NCBI GenBank assembly: GCA_963383645.1
Contig: OY726557.1
Span: forward strand, 124,474,223-124,538,222
Reading direction: 5' to 3'
DNA: 64,000 nt
DNA from: Muscardinus avellanarius
Lineage: Eukaryota > Chordata > Mammalia > Rodentia > Gliridae
Part shown: piece after piece, positions 21,766-33,576 of the stretch
Numbering within the stretch: position 1 is the stretch's first letter
Layout: the number at the start of each line of letters is the position of its first letter
The notes under the pieces: generated by a model
What the model saw: only the letters and a program-made list of their open reading frames with translations
Databases searched by the model: none
Told to the model about the DNA's origin: nothing
Program-made: the position numbers and the translations under genes

Positions 21766-22060
21766 CTGATGACTTACAATTCCAATGATCTGTAGCTGCT
21801 TACTTCAAGTTCTTGGTTGTTTTTCTGTTCATCCCTGGAGTTGGTGCAGTGAGGTAAGATGGCGCCACTGTGGTTCCCATGGCAGCAAGGCTGGCAGGTT
21901 TCTTTTCTGCTCTCTGATCGCCTTGTACTTACCATGTTATTTTTCTAGTTATGGTATTTTCTGGCTTTTGTATAATGTTTTTAAGGCAATGAAGTTCTGG
22001 TGTCAGCAGGATTGGTAATCACTGCTTCCCTCGGTCGCTATCTTCTCACTTCTTATTTTA

Positions 22061-22852
22061 AAATATTGTTGATTCACATGAAGTTGATAAAGTCATATGC
22101 AAAGTCTCCTGAACTCCTCACCCATCTTCTGCTCATACTGATGTTGATCAGAAGTGTAGGAAAACAGCAATATTGGAAAATTGACATTGTGGCAATAGTG
22201 TTAACTAATCACAGATTTCAATGAGCTTCCAATAACTTAACATGTACAGGTGTGTCTGGAGTTCTTTTGCAACCCAATGCTTTCTACATAGTCAAGCAAC
22301 CTTCATCAGAACCAGGATACAGATTTATTCTGTGCCATAAGGAGCTACCTTATATTAAAAAACTTTGTATTCATATGCATAACTTCTCATTTTCCTCTCT
22401 GTTCTCTGGAAACTGCTAACTTGTTCTTCATCTCTAATTTGGGCATTTTGAGGATAATAAATGGATTCATACAATGAGTAACTTCAGAGTAACCTGTAAG
22501 ACTGTTTTTCATTGATAATAATCTTCTGGTCTCTCCAAGCTGTTGTATGAGTCAACAATTAATTTAATTGCTGAGCAGTATTCTATTTATGACAATCCAA
22601 ATTTATTAAGCCATGTACAAAAATCATTAAAGTTCTAGGCCCTTGTTTTGGCACAATACATAATCTAGTTTGTTTTGGAAAATATTTATGGGTCAGGAAA
22701 TGAAGGATCACAGTAGATGGACTTAAGTCTCAGAATTTACATGATCTTAACCCTCTTGTCTCTTGTCTCAGGTTTCTAACTAGCTGGGACTGCAGGAGCA
22801 GGACACTGTGCCTGGCTTCTTTACATTAATATCAGGCATATATTGTATATCA
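22061..22852 (-). mobile_element. Old L1 3' region, decayed
   Basis: The text around 22290-22460 ('agtcaagcaaccttcatcag', 'gggcattttgaggataataa') resembles old mammalian L1 3' ends seen in reverse. It aligns loosely with 55141-55452 and 56602-56990 upstream of the second OR8B copy, fitting one duplicated block split by the 6.4-kb L1. Confidence 0.5.
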
Positions 22853-22930
<78 letters not shown>

Positions 22931-23107
22931 TTTTTGGTGGTACTGGGGATGGAACCCTTCTACCTCTGGGCTAAACTCCAAGGCCTATTTTATATTTTTA
23001 TTTGAAAACAGGGTCTCTTAAGCCAGCGAGCTGGCTTCAAACCTGTGTGATCCTCCTGCTCTGAATCCTAAATGCGGTGATTACAAGCCTGCACCACCAC
23101 ACCCAGC
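22853..23107 (-). mobile_element. (TA)n(TG)n microsatellite plus dimeric SINE, minus strand
   Basis: A TA run (22853-22897) passes into a TG run (to about 22928). The SINE follows from 'tggtggtactggggatggaa' to 'gcaccaccacacccagca'. Confidence 0.9.
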
Positions 23108-23109
23108 AT

Positions 23110-23605
<496 letters not shown>

Positions 23606-23606
23606 C

Positions 23607-23785
23607 TGGGCCCAGTGGCACATGCCTATAATCCCAATACTTGGGAGGCTGAGATAGGAGTACCACAGATTTGAAGCCAGTGTGTGAAATAACCCTGTTT
23701 CACAATAAGAAACAAAATAAGGCTGTAATGTATCCCAGAGGTAAGACACCCCTGGGTTCAATCCCCGGTACCACACACAAAAAAG
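23607..23785 (+). mobile_element. Dimeric SINE, plus strand
   Basis: Head 'gggcccagtggcacatgcct', then 'gtgaaataaccctgtttcac' and ID half ending 'gggttcaatccccggtacca'. Confidence 0.9.
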
Positions 23786-23859
23786 AAAGAAGGAAATGTG
23801 GCAACGAGCTGCACTTTTTCTTCTAATTAGGAAATGGGTTTAGCCAGTGTCTGTTCCCC

Positions 23860-24437
23860 ATCACCTTTGGTGAATTAATTATTTTTTTAATCTGCATTTC
23901 TTTCTAAGACCCAATACCTTGTAAGAATTTTGAATTTTATATATTCACGTACACTTTTTGTGCCATAAAATTCAAAACCTTTTCAGGTTTTGAAAAGTGC
24001 ATTGTAGCATATAGTCACCATCGCAATGCTAATTCAAAACAATTTCACAGCCCTAGAATTTCCCTGGGCTTCTCCTTTTACTTCTTGGATATCCTCCTAG
24101 GATGTCCCTGGATTTCTTTAGCCTTCTAAAACCTTAGAAATCATTAATATTGTTTCTTCCCTGTACTTTGACCTTTCCCACAATGTCATACAAAGTGGAA
24201 TTACCTGGCAGCTAGCCTTTTCAGACTGTTTTTTTTTTACTGATTGATCAATATGAAATTAAGACTCCTCATCCTCTCTGGTAGATCGTGAGGTCTCATT
24301 TTTTATTTTTTATTTTAGTATGAATGTACCACAATTTGTTTCTCTACACACATTTGAAGACATCTTGGGATTTCAAGTTTGAGGCATACATAAAGCCACA
24401 TTTCTACATGGAAGTGTATTAGCAAATCAACTAAGTA
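23860..24437 (-). mobile_element. Old L1 3' region fragment
   Basis: The stretch 'agcatatagtcaccatcgca' and the region up to 'aatgtcatacaaagtggaat' resemble the old L1 3' UTR in reverse orientation. Heavily decayed. Confidence 0.45.
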
Positions 24438-24615
24438 AGCTGGATGTGGTGGTACACACCTGTAACCCCAGTACTTGGGAGACTGAAAGGATGACTGGTT
24501 TAAGCCTACTCTGCAATGTAGCAAGACCCTGTTTCAAAAATAAACTTAAAAAGGGATAGGAATATAGCTCAGAGTTAGAATGCCTCTGGGGTCAATCCCC
24601 AGTACCACAAGGAAA
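24438..24615 (+). mobile_element. Dimeric SINE, plus strand
   Basis: Head 'agctggatgtggtggtacac', then 'tagcaagaccctgtttcaaa' and ID half ending 'gtcaatccccagtaccacaa'. Confidence 0.9.
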
Positions 24616-24619
24616 AATT

Positions 24620-24844
24620 AAGTAAATATCTAGGAGTAAATGGATTGTGAAATTAAGATTATATTTACTTTCATAAGAAACTGCCAAAATCTTTTCCAAA
24701 TTATCTTTACCATTTTGCATTCTCATAAGAACCCATAGGATGAATAATGAGAGTTATTATTATTCCAAATCATTACCAATATTTGATATTGCCTGCTTTC
24801 AAATTTTAGCCATTCTAATATTTGAATAATACTATATAATTGCT
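24620..24844 (-). mobile_element. Old L1 fragment
   Basis: 'agaaactgccaaaatctttt' and 'ccattttgcattctcataag' recall the end of ORF2/3' UTR of old mammalian L1s. Confidence 0.5.
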
Positions 24845-24859
24845 CTTTAAAATTTTTAT

Positions 24860-25560
24860 TTTTTAAATTTTTTATTGGTACATTATAGTCATATATCTTG
24901 TGTAGGGAGGGGGCTACTGGGGATGGAAGCCAGGGGCATTTTACCTTTGAGCTACACCCCTAACCCTATTTGTTATTATTTATTTTTGAAACAGGGTCTC
25001 ATTAAATTGTGGAGGGCCTCACTAAGTAACTGAGGCTGTCCTCGAACCTGCAATCCTCCTGTCTAAGCCTCCCAAATGCTTGGATTACAAGCATGCATCC
25101 TCATTTCCTGCAGTCATACATCTTAATATGGCACAAAATGCTAGAGGAATAGATGCACACATCCCTCATTTAGCACTTCCCCAAATTCCCACCCCACTCC
25201 CTCCACCTCCCTCCTTCTCATTTTGTTTTGGTGATTGACTTTTTTTTATGTTTGTGAATGTACTTCATGTGCATTTGGGAGTTTCCCCCTCTCTCTCCCA
25301 CCTCCCCCAGATCACCTTCTTTTACTCATCTAAGGTTTCACCTTCTTCATCTACAGTTCCTCCTATGACCCATTTTCTCCCTAGCTTCTGCATATTAAGG
25401 AGAGCATATGACTTTTTACTTTTTGTGACTGACTAATATCAGTTAGCATGTTTTCCACTTCCATATATTTCCCTGCAAATGACATAATTTTGTTCTTCTT
25501 TATGGCTAAGTAAAGTTCACTGTTTACATATTCCATAGTTTTGTAATCCATTCTTCTTTT
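24860..25560 (-). mobile_element. 5'-truncated L1 3' end, split by a SINE
   Basis: It starts with the tail 'ttttattggtacattatagt', is interrupted by a SINE at about 24903-25108, and resumes with 'cagtcatacatcttaatatg'. It runs to 'ttttgtaatccattc' near 25555 in the ORF2 end. Confidence 0.85.
24903..25108 (-). mobile_element. Dimeric SINE inserted in an L1 tail, minus strand
   Basis: Reversed ID half ('tactggggatggaagccagg'), 'gaaacagggtctcattaaat' and a reversed head. The host sequence 'agtcatatatctt' precedes it and 'agtcatacatctt' follows, a near-perfect target-site duplication. Confidence 0.88.
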
Positions 25561-26195
25561 TAAATTTGTAGTTCCTTAATTGCATAATGTTTTTGTTTGT
25601 TTGGGGAAGTGTTGGGCATTGAACCCAGGACCTCTGCATTCTATCCAAGCACTCTACTATGATTCTCCCACTTCTATTATTTAAACTAAATAAATTAAAT
25701 TATTCCTTCATTGTTGAGTTTTAAGTGTTCTCTGTATAGTGTGGGTGCAAGTCATTTATCAAAAGTATGTTTTTTAAAACTCCCACATAGTCATTGGTTT
25801 GTTTTTTATTCTCTTAGTGAAATAAAGTTATCTAAATAAGAAAGATAACAGTCTTTATATGGTATATAGTACTTTGGGGCTAGGATATTGAGACCAAACC
25901 ATCCACTAAACACAGATAAAACTACTGGACAAGATTTTCTGCAATACTCTATTTTATGAACTGGCTTGTGATGACAAAGATTTTTATATTATTCATTAAA
26001 CTGTTAAGATATATTTTATAAACTTCTAGATTTTTAAGGATTATATATTATTTGGCAATATAAAAAATTGGCATATTCACTATATACAATATTCCCATAT
26101 AGACATGAAAGATTTTTCCTGTTTCTTAGGTATTATTCCAAAATTAAGCATACTCATAATTATTAATGAAAATATATACTTGTTTTTGTAATGTA
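25561..26195. other. ID-like SINE and old L1 debris
   Basis: An ID-like element in reverse lies at about 25600-25675 ('cattgaacccaggacctctg'). The following sequence ('gtcatttatcaaaagtatgt') resembles very old L1. No gene is visible. Confidence 0.5.
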
Positions 26196-26199
26196 ATTA

Positions 26200-26408
26200 A
26201 TTTACATGAGGAGCATACTGAAGATTGAATCCAGAGTCATTTTACTGTCAGTGTACACTATGAGCCTTTTTTGTTTTTGTTTTGAAACAGTGTCTCACTG
26301 AGGTGCTGAGGGTCTCACTAAATTGCTGAGGCTGTCCTCAAGCCTGCTATTCTCCTGCCTCATCCTTCCAAGTACTGGGATTACAAGCATGCACCAACAC
26401 ACCAGGTT
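26200..26408 (-). mobile_element. Dimeric SINE, minus strand
   Basis: Reversed, diverged ID half ('ctgaagattgaatccagagt'), then 'ttgaaacagtgtctcactga' and head ending 'gcaccaacacaccaggtta'. Confidence 0.85.
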
Positions 26409-26489
26409 AGGAAATAATTTCTTATAGCAGGCTTTATGACTGAAACGGGTACATTCTATTCTTCATCAAGAACTTTAATGATTTTTTTG

Positions 26490-26770
26490 ACATTCACCAT
26501 TAATGAAAAATTGTGAACAGATAATGATAGTGATTATGTTTTATTTTAATTGAAAAAAGTGTATATACTAATGGGGTGCAATGTGATGTCATTAGATATT
26601 CACTGTGGTTAATTAGATAATGCAAATTAACAAAACCATCACCTCACATTCTTATCACTATTTATGGAGAGAAATCTATTCTTTTAGCAATTTTGAAATG
26701 TATAATACATTGTTATTGACTATAATCACCAAGATTGTAATAGACTAAAAGTTATTCCTGCTGCCTTTGT
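26490..26770. mobile_element. Old L1 3' UTR-like sequence
   Basis: 'gatgtcattagatattcact' and 'acattgttattgactataat' are phrases typical of old L1 3' UTRs. The orientation is not certain. Confidence 0.5.
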
Positions 26771-26771
26771 A

Positions 26772-27180
26772 AAAATTATTTTTATACATTTATTGGAGCA
26801 TTGTAATTATATATTTTAGTGAGATTCAAAGTGATACAAACATACATGCACAAATCACTTGCTTTATTTCCCTCTGAATCCTACCCACTTCCTCTTCCAT
26901 GTTCATTTAGTGAGATTGGTTTTATGTCTTTATATCAGACATAACATTATTTGAACTTTTTCATTTCTCAATCCTCCCCTCCATGATTCCCACTCCCAAC
27001 CTTAACCTATTCTCATCTCTCTCCATATTATTTAGAGTTTGTTATAGTTACTATTTTCTCTCTAGCTTTTATATATAAGAGAGAACATACAACTCTTGAT
27101 TTTCAGAGACTGGTTGGTCCCAGATAGTATAATATTCTCCACTTTCATCCATTTTCCTGCACACGACATAATTTTGTTCA
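26772..27180 (-). mobile_element. L1 3' tail, older subfamily
   Basis: Starts 'ttttatacatttattggagc' and runs through 'gtgatacaaacatacatgca' to 'cctgcacacgacataatttt'. Sister copies of this subfamily lie at about 35910-36340, 62025-62360 and 62930-63400. Confidence 0.8.
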
Positions 27181-28354
27181 CTTGGACAAACACTCCCCTT
27201 TCCTCTTCTCCTACCAGCTACAGCAGCCATCATCTTACACTCTGTATGAGTTCAAAGGCTTTAAAGACATAGATGTTTTAAACCTCATTTATGTCCTTAA
27301 TAAACATTCCATGTAGTTTCATATAAATATAAAAGTTATACTGATAACAGTCTGTTGTCCCATGACTATAATACATCTACTGAGGGTATCTGCCCTGAAA
27401 CAATTCAAGGTGGCAATAAACCATAAACATTACAGCTTCCCTGCAACATACACAATAAAGGCATTTGTAGAGCTCGGTTTTCTATAATTTTATATGAATA
27501 ATTTGTTTTTGTTTCCAAGTATTAACATAACAGTTAATAGATTTGTTTAAGTGTATATACTACTAAGGAAAAAAGTGGCATGCATCACCAGAAAGGACTG
27601 ACTCATATTGCTCAGAGTCACAGCCCTTGAAACATAGTCACTATTGCAAAAAATAAAATGAAGTATTTCCTTGTAGCTCACTTGATTACTCTACTCTAAA
27701 ATGGGACTTTTGCCAGGGATGATTTTTTTCTAGTTGGGCACAAAAGCCTTGTAGACTGTGTCTCTATACAGGCATCTTGGCTCAAAGCATCATTCCCACA
27801 TAATCACCACTTTTAGCCTCATTCTGAAAGAATTCTCCAGAAGTTCTCTCTGTTCCTTCACAATTTTTCTTTTTTTCTTCCATTTTTTCATAGGATGCAA
27901 ATGGGGGTCAATAACTGGGCTCTTTAGTTCTGCGGCTTTAACCATGTTACATAAGCATTTTATTATCCAGATAGTAGAATAAGCAGACATATTAAATAGA
28001 ATAAACATAAAAACCAATAGATGTGGGGGGTTGTTTTGTGGTAATCTCCAACACAAAGAAAAAATATATATTTTCATGTACATACACATATGTTTTATTC
28101 ACAATAATTTACATTATCTACAATCTAGAAAACAGGAACATACCAATGACAATTTCAGTTCTGCATAAGAAAAAAATACATTTTACCAATAAATTGTCAT
28201 TATTAGTGGAGTTTAGGAAACCTAAGAAGACAGTTAGTACTAAATTATCCTTAAATGTCCATGAAATTCAATCTTAGTCAAATGTAATGCACAACACTGT
28301 TAAGAAAGTCAAGTAAAAATATAGAGTAATAACCATTCTTAAGAAGACCCTAAC

Positions 28355-28481
28355 TAAACTGGATGTGGTGGTGCACACCTATAGCAATTTATCAAGACCC
28401 TACTTTGAAGTAAAATGAATGAATAAATAAGGGTTGAGTGTAGCTCAGAGGTATAGAATGCCCCTGGGTGGTTCAATCCCC

Positions 28482-28526
<45 letters not shown>
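28355..28526 (+). mobile_element. Truncated dimeric SINE with (AC)n tail, plus strand
   Basis: Head 'aactggatgtggtggtgcac' and ID half 'tgtagctcagaggtatagaa' remain; part of the body is missing. The 3' end 'ccccagtaacacac' extends into about 20 AC units (28486-28526). It is absent from block B2 at the matching place, so it postdates the duplication. Confidence 0.85.
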
Positions 28527-28528
<2 letters not shown>

Positions 28529-28997
28529 AAATAATGCCAGATGTTTTACTGTTATCATTCCCACAATTGTTATTTTCCATCTTTCTTTTGTAGCAGTTAT
28601 AGAAAATAAAACCCTTGAAATAGGAAATAGATCAATTAAATTGTCTCAGAAAAACAATAAAGAAATGAACTTGCTAGAAAGCTTGAAGTTGAATGGCACT
28701 TCTTGGGTGAAGAAGACATACAAGAAAAATAGTAGATACTGCAAAGTTTATGTAGGAAAATATACCAGCCCAGTATCTTCATAAAGTAGAGATAATAAAG
28801 ACCAGACTTGACCCAACTGGAGACTAAGGATGAGTCTCAAGTCCAAGAATAAATCCATATGATGATACTACATGGTGATAAAAGGAACAACAGTAGAGTC
28901 TTGCCTGGATTGTGGAATGAAATATGAAAAGTATAACTATAAAAGTAAGAAGGAACAGAGGAAAAGCCTCAGAAAAGGAAACAAGGTATATAGGATC

Positions 28998-29952
28998 TTA
29001 TTCCCTGACACCAGGTGTGATCCTATTCACAGTTCTCTTGAGAGCAAGTTTTACATCCTTGTTTCTGAGGCTGTAGATGAATGGGTTCAGCATGGGCGCC
29101 ACATGAGTGTAAAACAATGAGAAATACTTTCCCTGGCCTGCAGTCTCAGATGATGGATTGACATATGTGAGCAGCCCTGATCCAAAGAACAGCCCCACAG
29201 TGACTATGTGAGAACCACAGGTGCTCATGGCTTTGGACCAACCTTTAGCTGATGACTTACGAATGATATTACAGAGAATCAAGCCATATGAGATGAAGAT
29301 AACAATGCTAGATACAGTGACGCCTGTCCCCACAACAACAGAACTTGCAAGCTCGTTGGCATAGGTGCTGCTGCAGGACAGCTGGAGGAGGGGGAAGATA
29401 TCACACATGTAATGTTTGATGAGGTTGGAATCACAGAAGCTGAGCCTGATCATGCACACTGTATGGACCATGGCACCAGCAAATGCCATCAAGTATGAAC
29501 CAAACATCATCAGACAGCAGACCCTGGGGGACATGAGGACCATGTGGTGCAGGGGCTGACAGATGGCCACATAGCGGTCATAGGCCATGGCTGTCAACAC
29601 ATAGCACTCAGAGCTGACAAAAAAGGAGAAGAAAAATAGCTGAGTTATGCATCCTGGGAAGGAGATGCTATTTCTCTCTGAAACATAGCTCATCAGCATT
29701 TGGGGAGTGAAGACAAATGAATAACAGAAATCAATGCAGGAAAGATTGAAGAGAAAAAAGTACATAGGGGTGTGAAGATGCAAATTCAGGCAAATCATAT
29801 TAATTAAGATCAAGCTTTCCATTACAGTGACTACATTGTTCACTAAAAACAGAAAAAAACAGGGGCAGTTGGAACTCTGGTAGGTCTGTCAACCCCAGAA
29901 GAATAAACTCGGTCACTGAGGAATCATTATCCCCCGTAGTCATATCTCTCAT
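28998..29952 (-). pseudogene. Olfactory receptor pseudogene, family 8-like, copy B1
   Basis: The closest relatives in the window are the genes at 40247-41185 and 59897-60829. Translation starts normally (MRDM..., ending [16 protein letters not shown]) after a splice acceptor. One extra base in a run of seven A (plus strand, 29853-29859) then shifts the frame about 30 codons in. The rest stays open to a stop at 28998-29000 and keeps [10 protein letters not shown], the loop cysteines and KAMSTCGSH. Besides the shift, the near-invariant Gly-Asn of helix 1 has become Glu-Ser (VMESLILIN), PMLNPLIY reads PMLNPFIY, and the C-terminus ends GVRE instead of the KITA type. The long open frame suggests recent loss. 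A sequencing error in the homopolymer could explain the shift, but not the helix 1 change. Confidence 0.88.
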
Positions 29953-29961
29953 GGATAGCAT

Positions 29962-29986
29962 CTGTAGGAATGGTAAAAAAAAAAAA
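29962..29986 (-). promoter_or_regulatory. 3' splice acceptor of OR pseudogene B1
   Basis: On the minus strand a long T-run followed by 'accattcctacag' ends at AG (29963-29962), ten bases before the first ATG. It matches the acceptors of B2 and B3 ('tttctacag', 'ttcctacag'). Confidence 0.65.
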
Positions 29987-30822
29987 GGTGATATTACCAA
30001 TAAACACTTACTACTTAACCCCAAAAGAACAACTAGAGCTCAGGGTTTCTAAGCTTGAAGTTATCTGAAGACACAGTGAGGCATCCAAAGACTTCCAAAG
30101 ACATCCAAGACCTCCTATCTTGGTTCCTGAAGAATCTTCATTTCCTTCCTGCTTCTTTGACCCATGGTGTGTGTTTCTGTTCGGGACAAATGCCTACAGA
30201 CCTCCCAGTGTCTCTGAGCATGTTTTTCTTCCTTCCCAATCTTCCCTAAAGATTAGAGCTGAGATGAACAGTAAATAGGTGGTGTTCTCCAGAATCCATG
30301 ATTTATGTAGAATAGGTGTGATGGAAGATAATCAAAACATGATGATTCAGGGCTCACCCTTGTCCATTGGAGGCTTCTCTTCTGCTGGAAATCAAAGGCT
30401 CTTCCTCCCTACAGTCCTAAGGGGACCAAGTTCCTGATTATGAAGGAGGTACTAGTAATCAGTGCAAATGTGTGTCTCTGACATGCGTGAAGGAATCTTC
30501 TGGTGATTATGACACAATTTTTATTTGAGAATCTCACCAGCATGTTCTCTTCAGTTGCATTAAGGAACACAACCACCTTATTTTATCTTTCAAAATAGCA
30601 CCTTAGACAAATGAGAAGCTATATCATGCCCCATAGTTTTGGGAAAATTTATGAGAAGCCCTAAAATTTCTGCATCCTTTATGCTTTTCTTTCTGGTTGG
30701 ATGGAGCCCTTGAGGGTAGAAATTACTTTGCCTGTGTTTACATTGTATATAATAGATCTAACTTTGGACCTTTTGAGACTCAAAGTTCTACTCAGTTTCT
30801 AATTTCCCACCAGGAATTGTTC

Positions 30823-30834
30823 ATTCCCAGGGCA
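30823..30834 (-). promoter_or_regulatory. Candidate Olf1/EBF-like site, block B1
   Basis: 'attcccagggca' is close to the O/E consensus TCCCNNGGGA. It lies about 875 bp upstream of the OR start, matching the position of the better site in block B2. Motif-level evidence only. Confidence 0.35.
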
Positions 30835-31109
30835 GAGTAGTGGGTTGCCCCTTGGGCAATCTCCTTGTCGTGCCTTATGGGAATCATGGAGAAAATATTC
30901 AGATCACAGTCACCCCCCATTTGCATTTTTCTGCAAGCCTCTGGGATCACATTATGAAACATTGGACCCTGTATTGAACACTCAACCAAGGAAAAATAGT
31001 GAGAAACAGGCTAAAAGGAATGTGCTCTCAAGTCAGTTTGAGTTTAAAACCAACACTTTCAAATTCTCAATTCTGAGGTTGTAGGTGTGATATCACTGCT
31101 CTGATTCTC

Positions 31110-31342
31110 ATTTATTTTTTTTTTTAAAAGTTTCTTATTTCTCAGAATTGCTTTTATATGAATTTTAGAACTTTTTTCTAGCTCTATGAATAATGACTTT
31201 TGTATTTTGATAGGGATTGCATAGAATCTGTGGATCACTTTGTTCAGTATGGCCAGTTAGACAGTATTTATTTTTCCTGTGCAAGGAGACCTTTTTATCT
31301 CTTAAGGTCATCTTCAATTTCTTTCTTTAACTGATTTGGTGC
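31110..31342 (-). mobile_element. L1 ORF2 fragment, minus strand
   Basis: 'tagggattgcatagaatctg' and 'catcttcaatttctttcttt' are reversed ORF2. It covers the same ORF2 region as 32485-32575, so it is a separate copy and not one element split in two. Confidence 0.7.
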
Positions 31343-31605
31343 CTGATGCCAGTCAGCATGTCTGACAGCACACAGATTCTGACAAAGGAGTCAGCAGCAC
31401 ACATGGCACCAGGAGGTCACAAACCCATGGACAGGCAGAACAAAAAATGAACATGTCCCAAAATTAACTGGTAGTAAAAGAAGAAAATTAACTGGTGAGA
31501 AAAAGCAAGTTTAGGGGATTCACGATTTTTTTTGTTGTTGTTGTTGTTGTTTCAATCTAGGCTCATTGATTCAGATTCCCAAAGATAAAATCTGATGGAA
31601 GAGAG
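31343..31605. repeat. Unidentified dispersed repeat, first copy
   Basis: It shares ordered matches with 58690-58940: 'aggcagaacaaaaaatgaa' against 'aagcagaacaaggggtaatgaa', and 'cattgattcagattcccaaa' against 'cttgattcaaattcccaaag'. Both copies read on the plus strand although the neighbouring OR blocks are inverted to each other. It may be an LTR-type repeat; the family is not recognised. Confidence 0.45.
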
Positions 31606-32295
31606 ATCCAAGATGGTATGGAGTAAGGACCCCTAGACTAATGACAAGGTCACCTTTAACGTCTAGGCAAAATAAAAATGGGGAGGGGGAGGCAAACAAC
31701 CCGAGACATTAGAACAATAGCCACAGACTGGTCCATGGACTAGCAGGAAACTTTGGAAGAACCAAATAATCTTACAATCAGCGATCTGAGACCTATTTCA
31801 CAGACATTGAGCTCACCAGCCACAGAATTACACAGCCCTGTGACAAATCGGGCAGATGTATCCACTTCCCCAGCCATGGCAACCCCCTGATTCACTGCAT
31901 GCCCCATAACAAAGGTGACTGCAGCACCCTCCTGGGGTAACTGAAAGGAGCCCCCCCCAAAAAAGAGGGTAGGGACACAAGCAGACTGTGGCTTCAGCTG
32001 CACATGAAACTCTGAGGAATACAACAGGTCTGAAAATTATAGACCAACTCAGCCTTCTCTAAGGAGAAAGCAGAGTCCCATACATGCACTAGCACAAGGC
32101 CCAGCAGCACCCAATGCCCACACAGGCAGAGACACACAGGGCCAGGGTCTGTGGAAAGGACAGAGTCCCACACTTGCATTGGGATGGGCCACAACAGCAC
32201 TTGGTGGTTGCTCAGGCAGAGAGAGATACTGGGTCAGGGTCTCACTCATTGCAGGAGACCAGGAATTGGGGCGACAAAGTGATAACTTGAAACAT
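31606..32295 (+). mobile_element. L1 5' UTR-like segment with ~92-bp tandem units
   Basis: It starts 'gagatccaagatggtatgga', like the YY1-bearing start of mammalian L1s. It includes two related units about 92 bp apart, 'gcagagtcccatacatgcac' at about 32067 and 'acagagtcccacacttgcat' at about 32160, each followed by 'caggcagaga' and 'gggtcagggtct'-type sequence. It is plus-oriented, opposite to the L1 sequence on both sides, and stops before any ORF. Confidence 0.45.
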
Positions 32296-32299
32296 GTTA

Positions 32300-32480
32300 G
32301 AGCAACAATTCTATCTCCGGCCTATACTTCCAGACCTATTTTCTATTTTATTTGGAAACAGTATCTCACTAAGTTGCTGAGAGCCTCACTAAGTAGCTGA
32401 GACTGGCTTTGAACCTATGCAATCCTCCTGTCTCAACCTCCCAAGTACTGGGATTATAAGTGTGCACCACCAACCCTACT
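32300..32480 (-). mobile_element. SINE, minus strand
   Basis: 'tggaaacagtatctcactaa' and 'tcctgtctcaacctcccaag' mark a reversed B1-like body with a partial right half. Confidence 0.85.
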
Positions 32481-33576
32481 AAGAATGGTCATTTTAATGA
32501 TATGTATCTGCCTATCCAAGAGCATGGGAGGCCCTTTCATCTTCTATGATTATCTTCAATTTCTTTTTTCAGTGTTTTAAAATTTTCCTTGTAGAGGACT
32601 CTTACCTCTTTGGTTAGGTTTATCCCTAAGTATTTTTTTTTGGGGGGGGGATATCTTGAGTGGAAGTATTTCTGGTTTTCTTTTTCAGTGAATTTATAGT
32701 TGGCATACAGAAAAACTTCTTATTTTTTAAGATTGATTTTGTATCCAGACACATTGCTAAATTTTTTGGTCAGTTCTGTAAGCCTTTTGGTTGAGTTTGT
32801 TGGGTATTCTAAGTATAATATCATGTCATTTGCAAAGAAATAGTTTTAGTTCTTCTTTTCCTATTTGTACTCCTTGATTTCTTTTTCTGGCCTTATTGCT
32901 GTGGCTAGAGTCTCAAGTACTATATTGAAAAGAAGTGGTAATAGTGGATATCCTTGTCTTGTTCCTGTTTTTAAGGGGAACTCTTATAGTTTTTCTCCAT
33001 TCAATATGATGTTGGCTGTGGGCCGTTTATATATTCTCTTTATGATGTTGAGATAAGTTCCTTCTATTCTGATTCTCTGTAGTACTTTTAGCATAAATGG
33101 GTATTGGATTTTGTCAAATGTTTTTTCAGCATCTATTGGATTATATGACTTTTGTTATTAGTTGTGTTTATGTGTTGAATTATATAGATTTTTTTGTATG
33201 TTGAACCAGCCTTGCATCCCTGGGATAAAGCCTACTTGGTCATATTGTATAATTTTCTTGATATGGTTTTGAATGTGCATTGGTAGTATTTTATTTAGAA
33301 GTTTTATGTTTAAGTTCAGCTATGATAGTGGCATATAGTTTTTTGTGAGCTGTCTTTATTTGGTTTTGGTATTAATATGGTGTTGACTTCATAGAATGTA
33401 TTAGAGAGAGTCCTGTTTTTTTCTGTTTTGTGGAATATATTGAGAATTATTAGGATTAGCTCTTCCATAAAGGTTTTATAACATTCATGTGGGAAACCAT
33501 CAGAACCTGGGCTTTTCTTTGCTGATAGGCTTTTTATTGCTGCTTCAATCTTTTTGGTTCCTGTTGGTCAATTTAA

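Larger units (their letters stand above)
15604..22060 (-). mobile_element. Near full-length L1, minus strand, with target-site duplication
   Basis: An 18-bp direct repeat 'ttctcacttcttatttta' occurs exactly at 15604-15621 and 22043-22060. The element between begins on the minus strand with 'gatagcgaccgagggaagca', like the conserved L1 5' start. It has a 5' UTR containing ~195-bp tandem monomers (about 21376-21765) and an ORF1-region stretch. ORF2 starts with the endonuclease near 19200 (a frame at 18924-19169 contains 'ICCLQETHLTSKDSNKLKIK') and continues to reverse transcriptase and the 3' UTR near 15640. Many frameshifts and three later SINEs interrupt it, so it is inactive. Total span is about 6.4 kb including the SINEs. 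Confidence 0.88.
27290..31090 (-). repeat. OR duplication block B1
   Basis: The flanks as well as the OR align with block B2 (about 37860-42300). Examples are 'tctataattttatatgaata' at 27481 against 'tctataattcatataataaa' at 38411, the shared 'caccagaaaggactgac', and the region after the start. The spacing is about 11 kb in direct orientation. Confidence 0.75.

Noticed and set aside
21855..21870. 'aagatggcgcc' as the L1 promoter YY1 site
   Set aside because: It is on the strand opposite to the L1 and about 180 bp inside the element; the real 5' end, resembling the conserved start, is at 22042.
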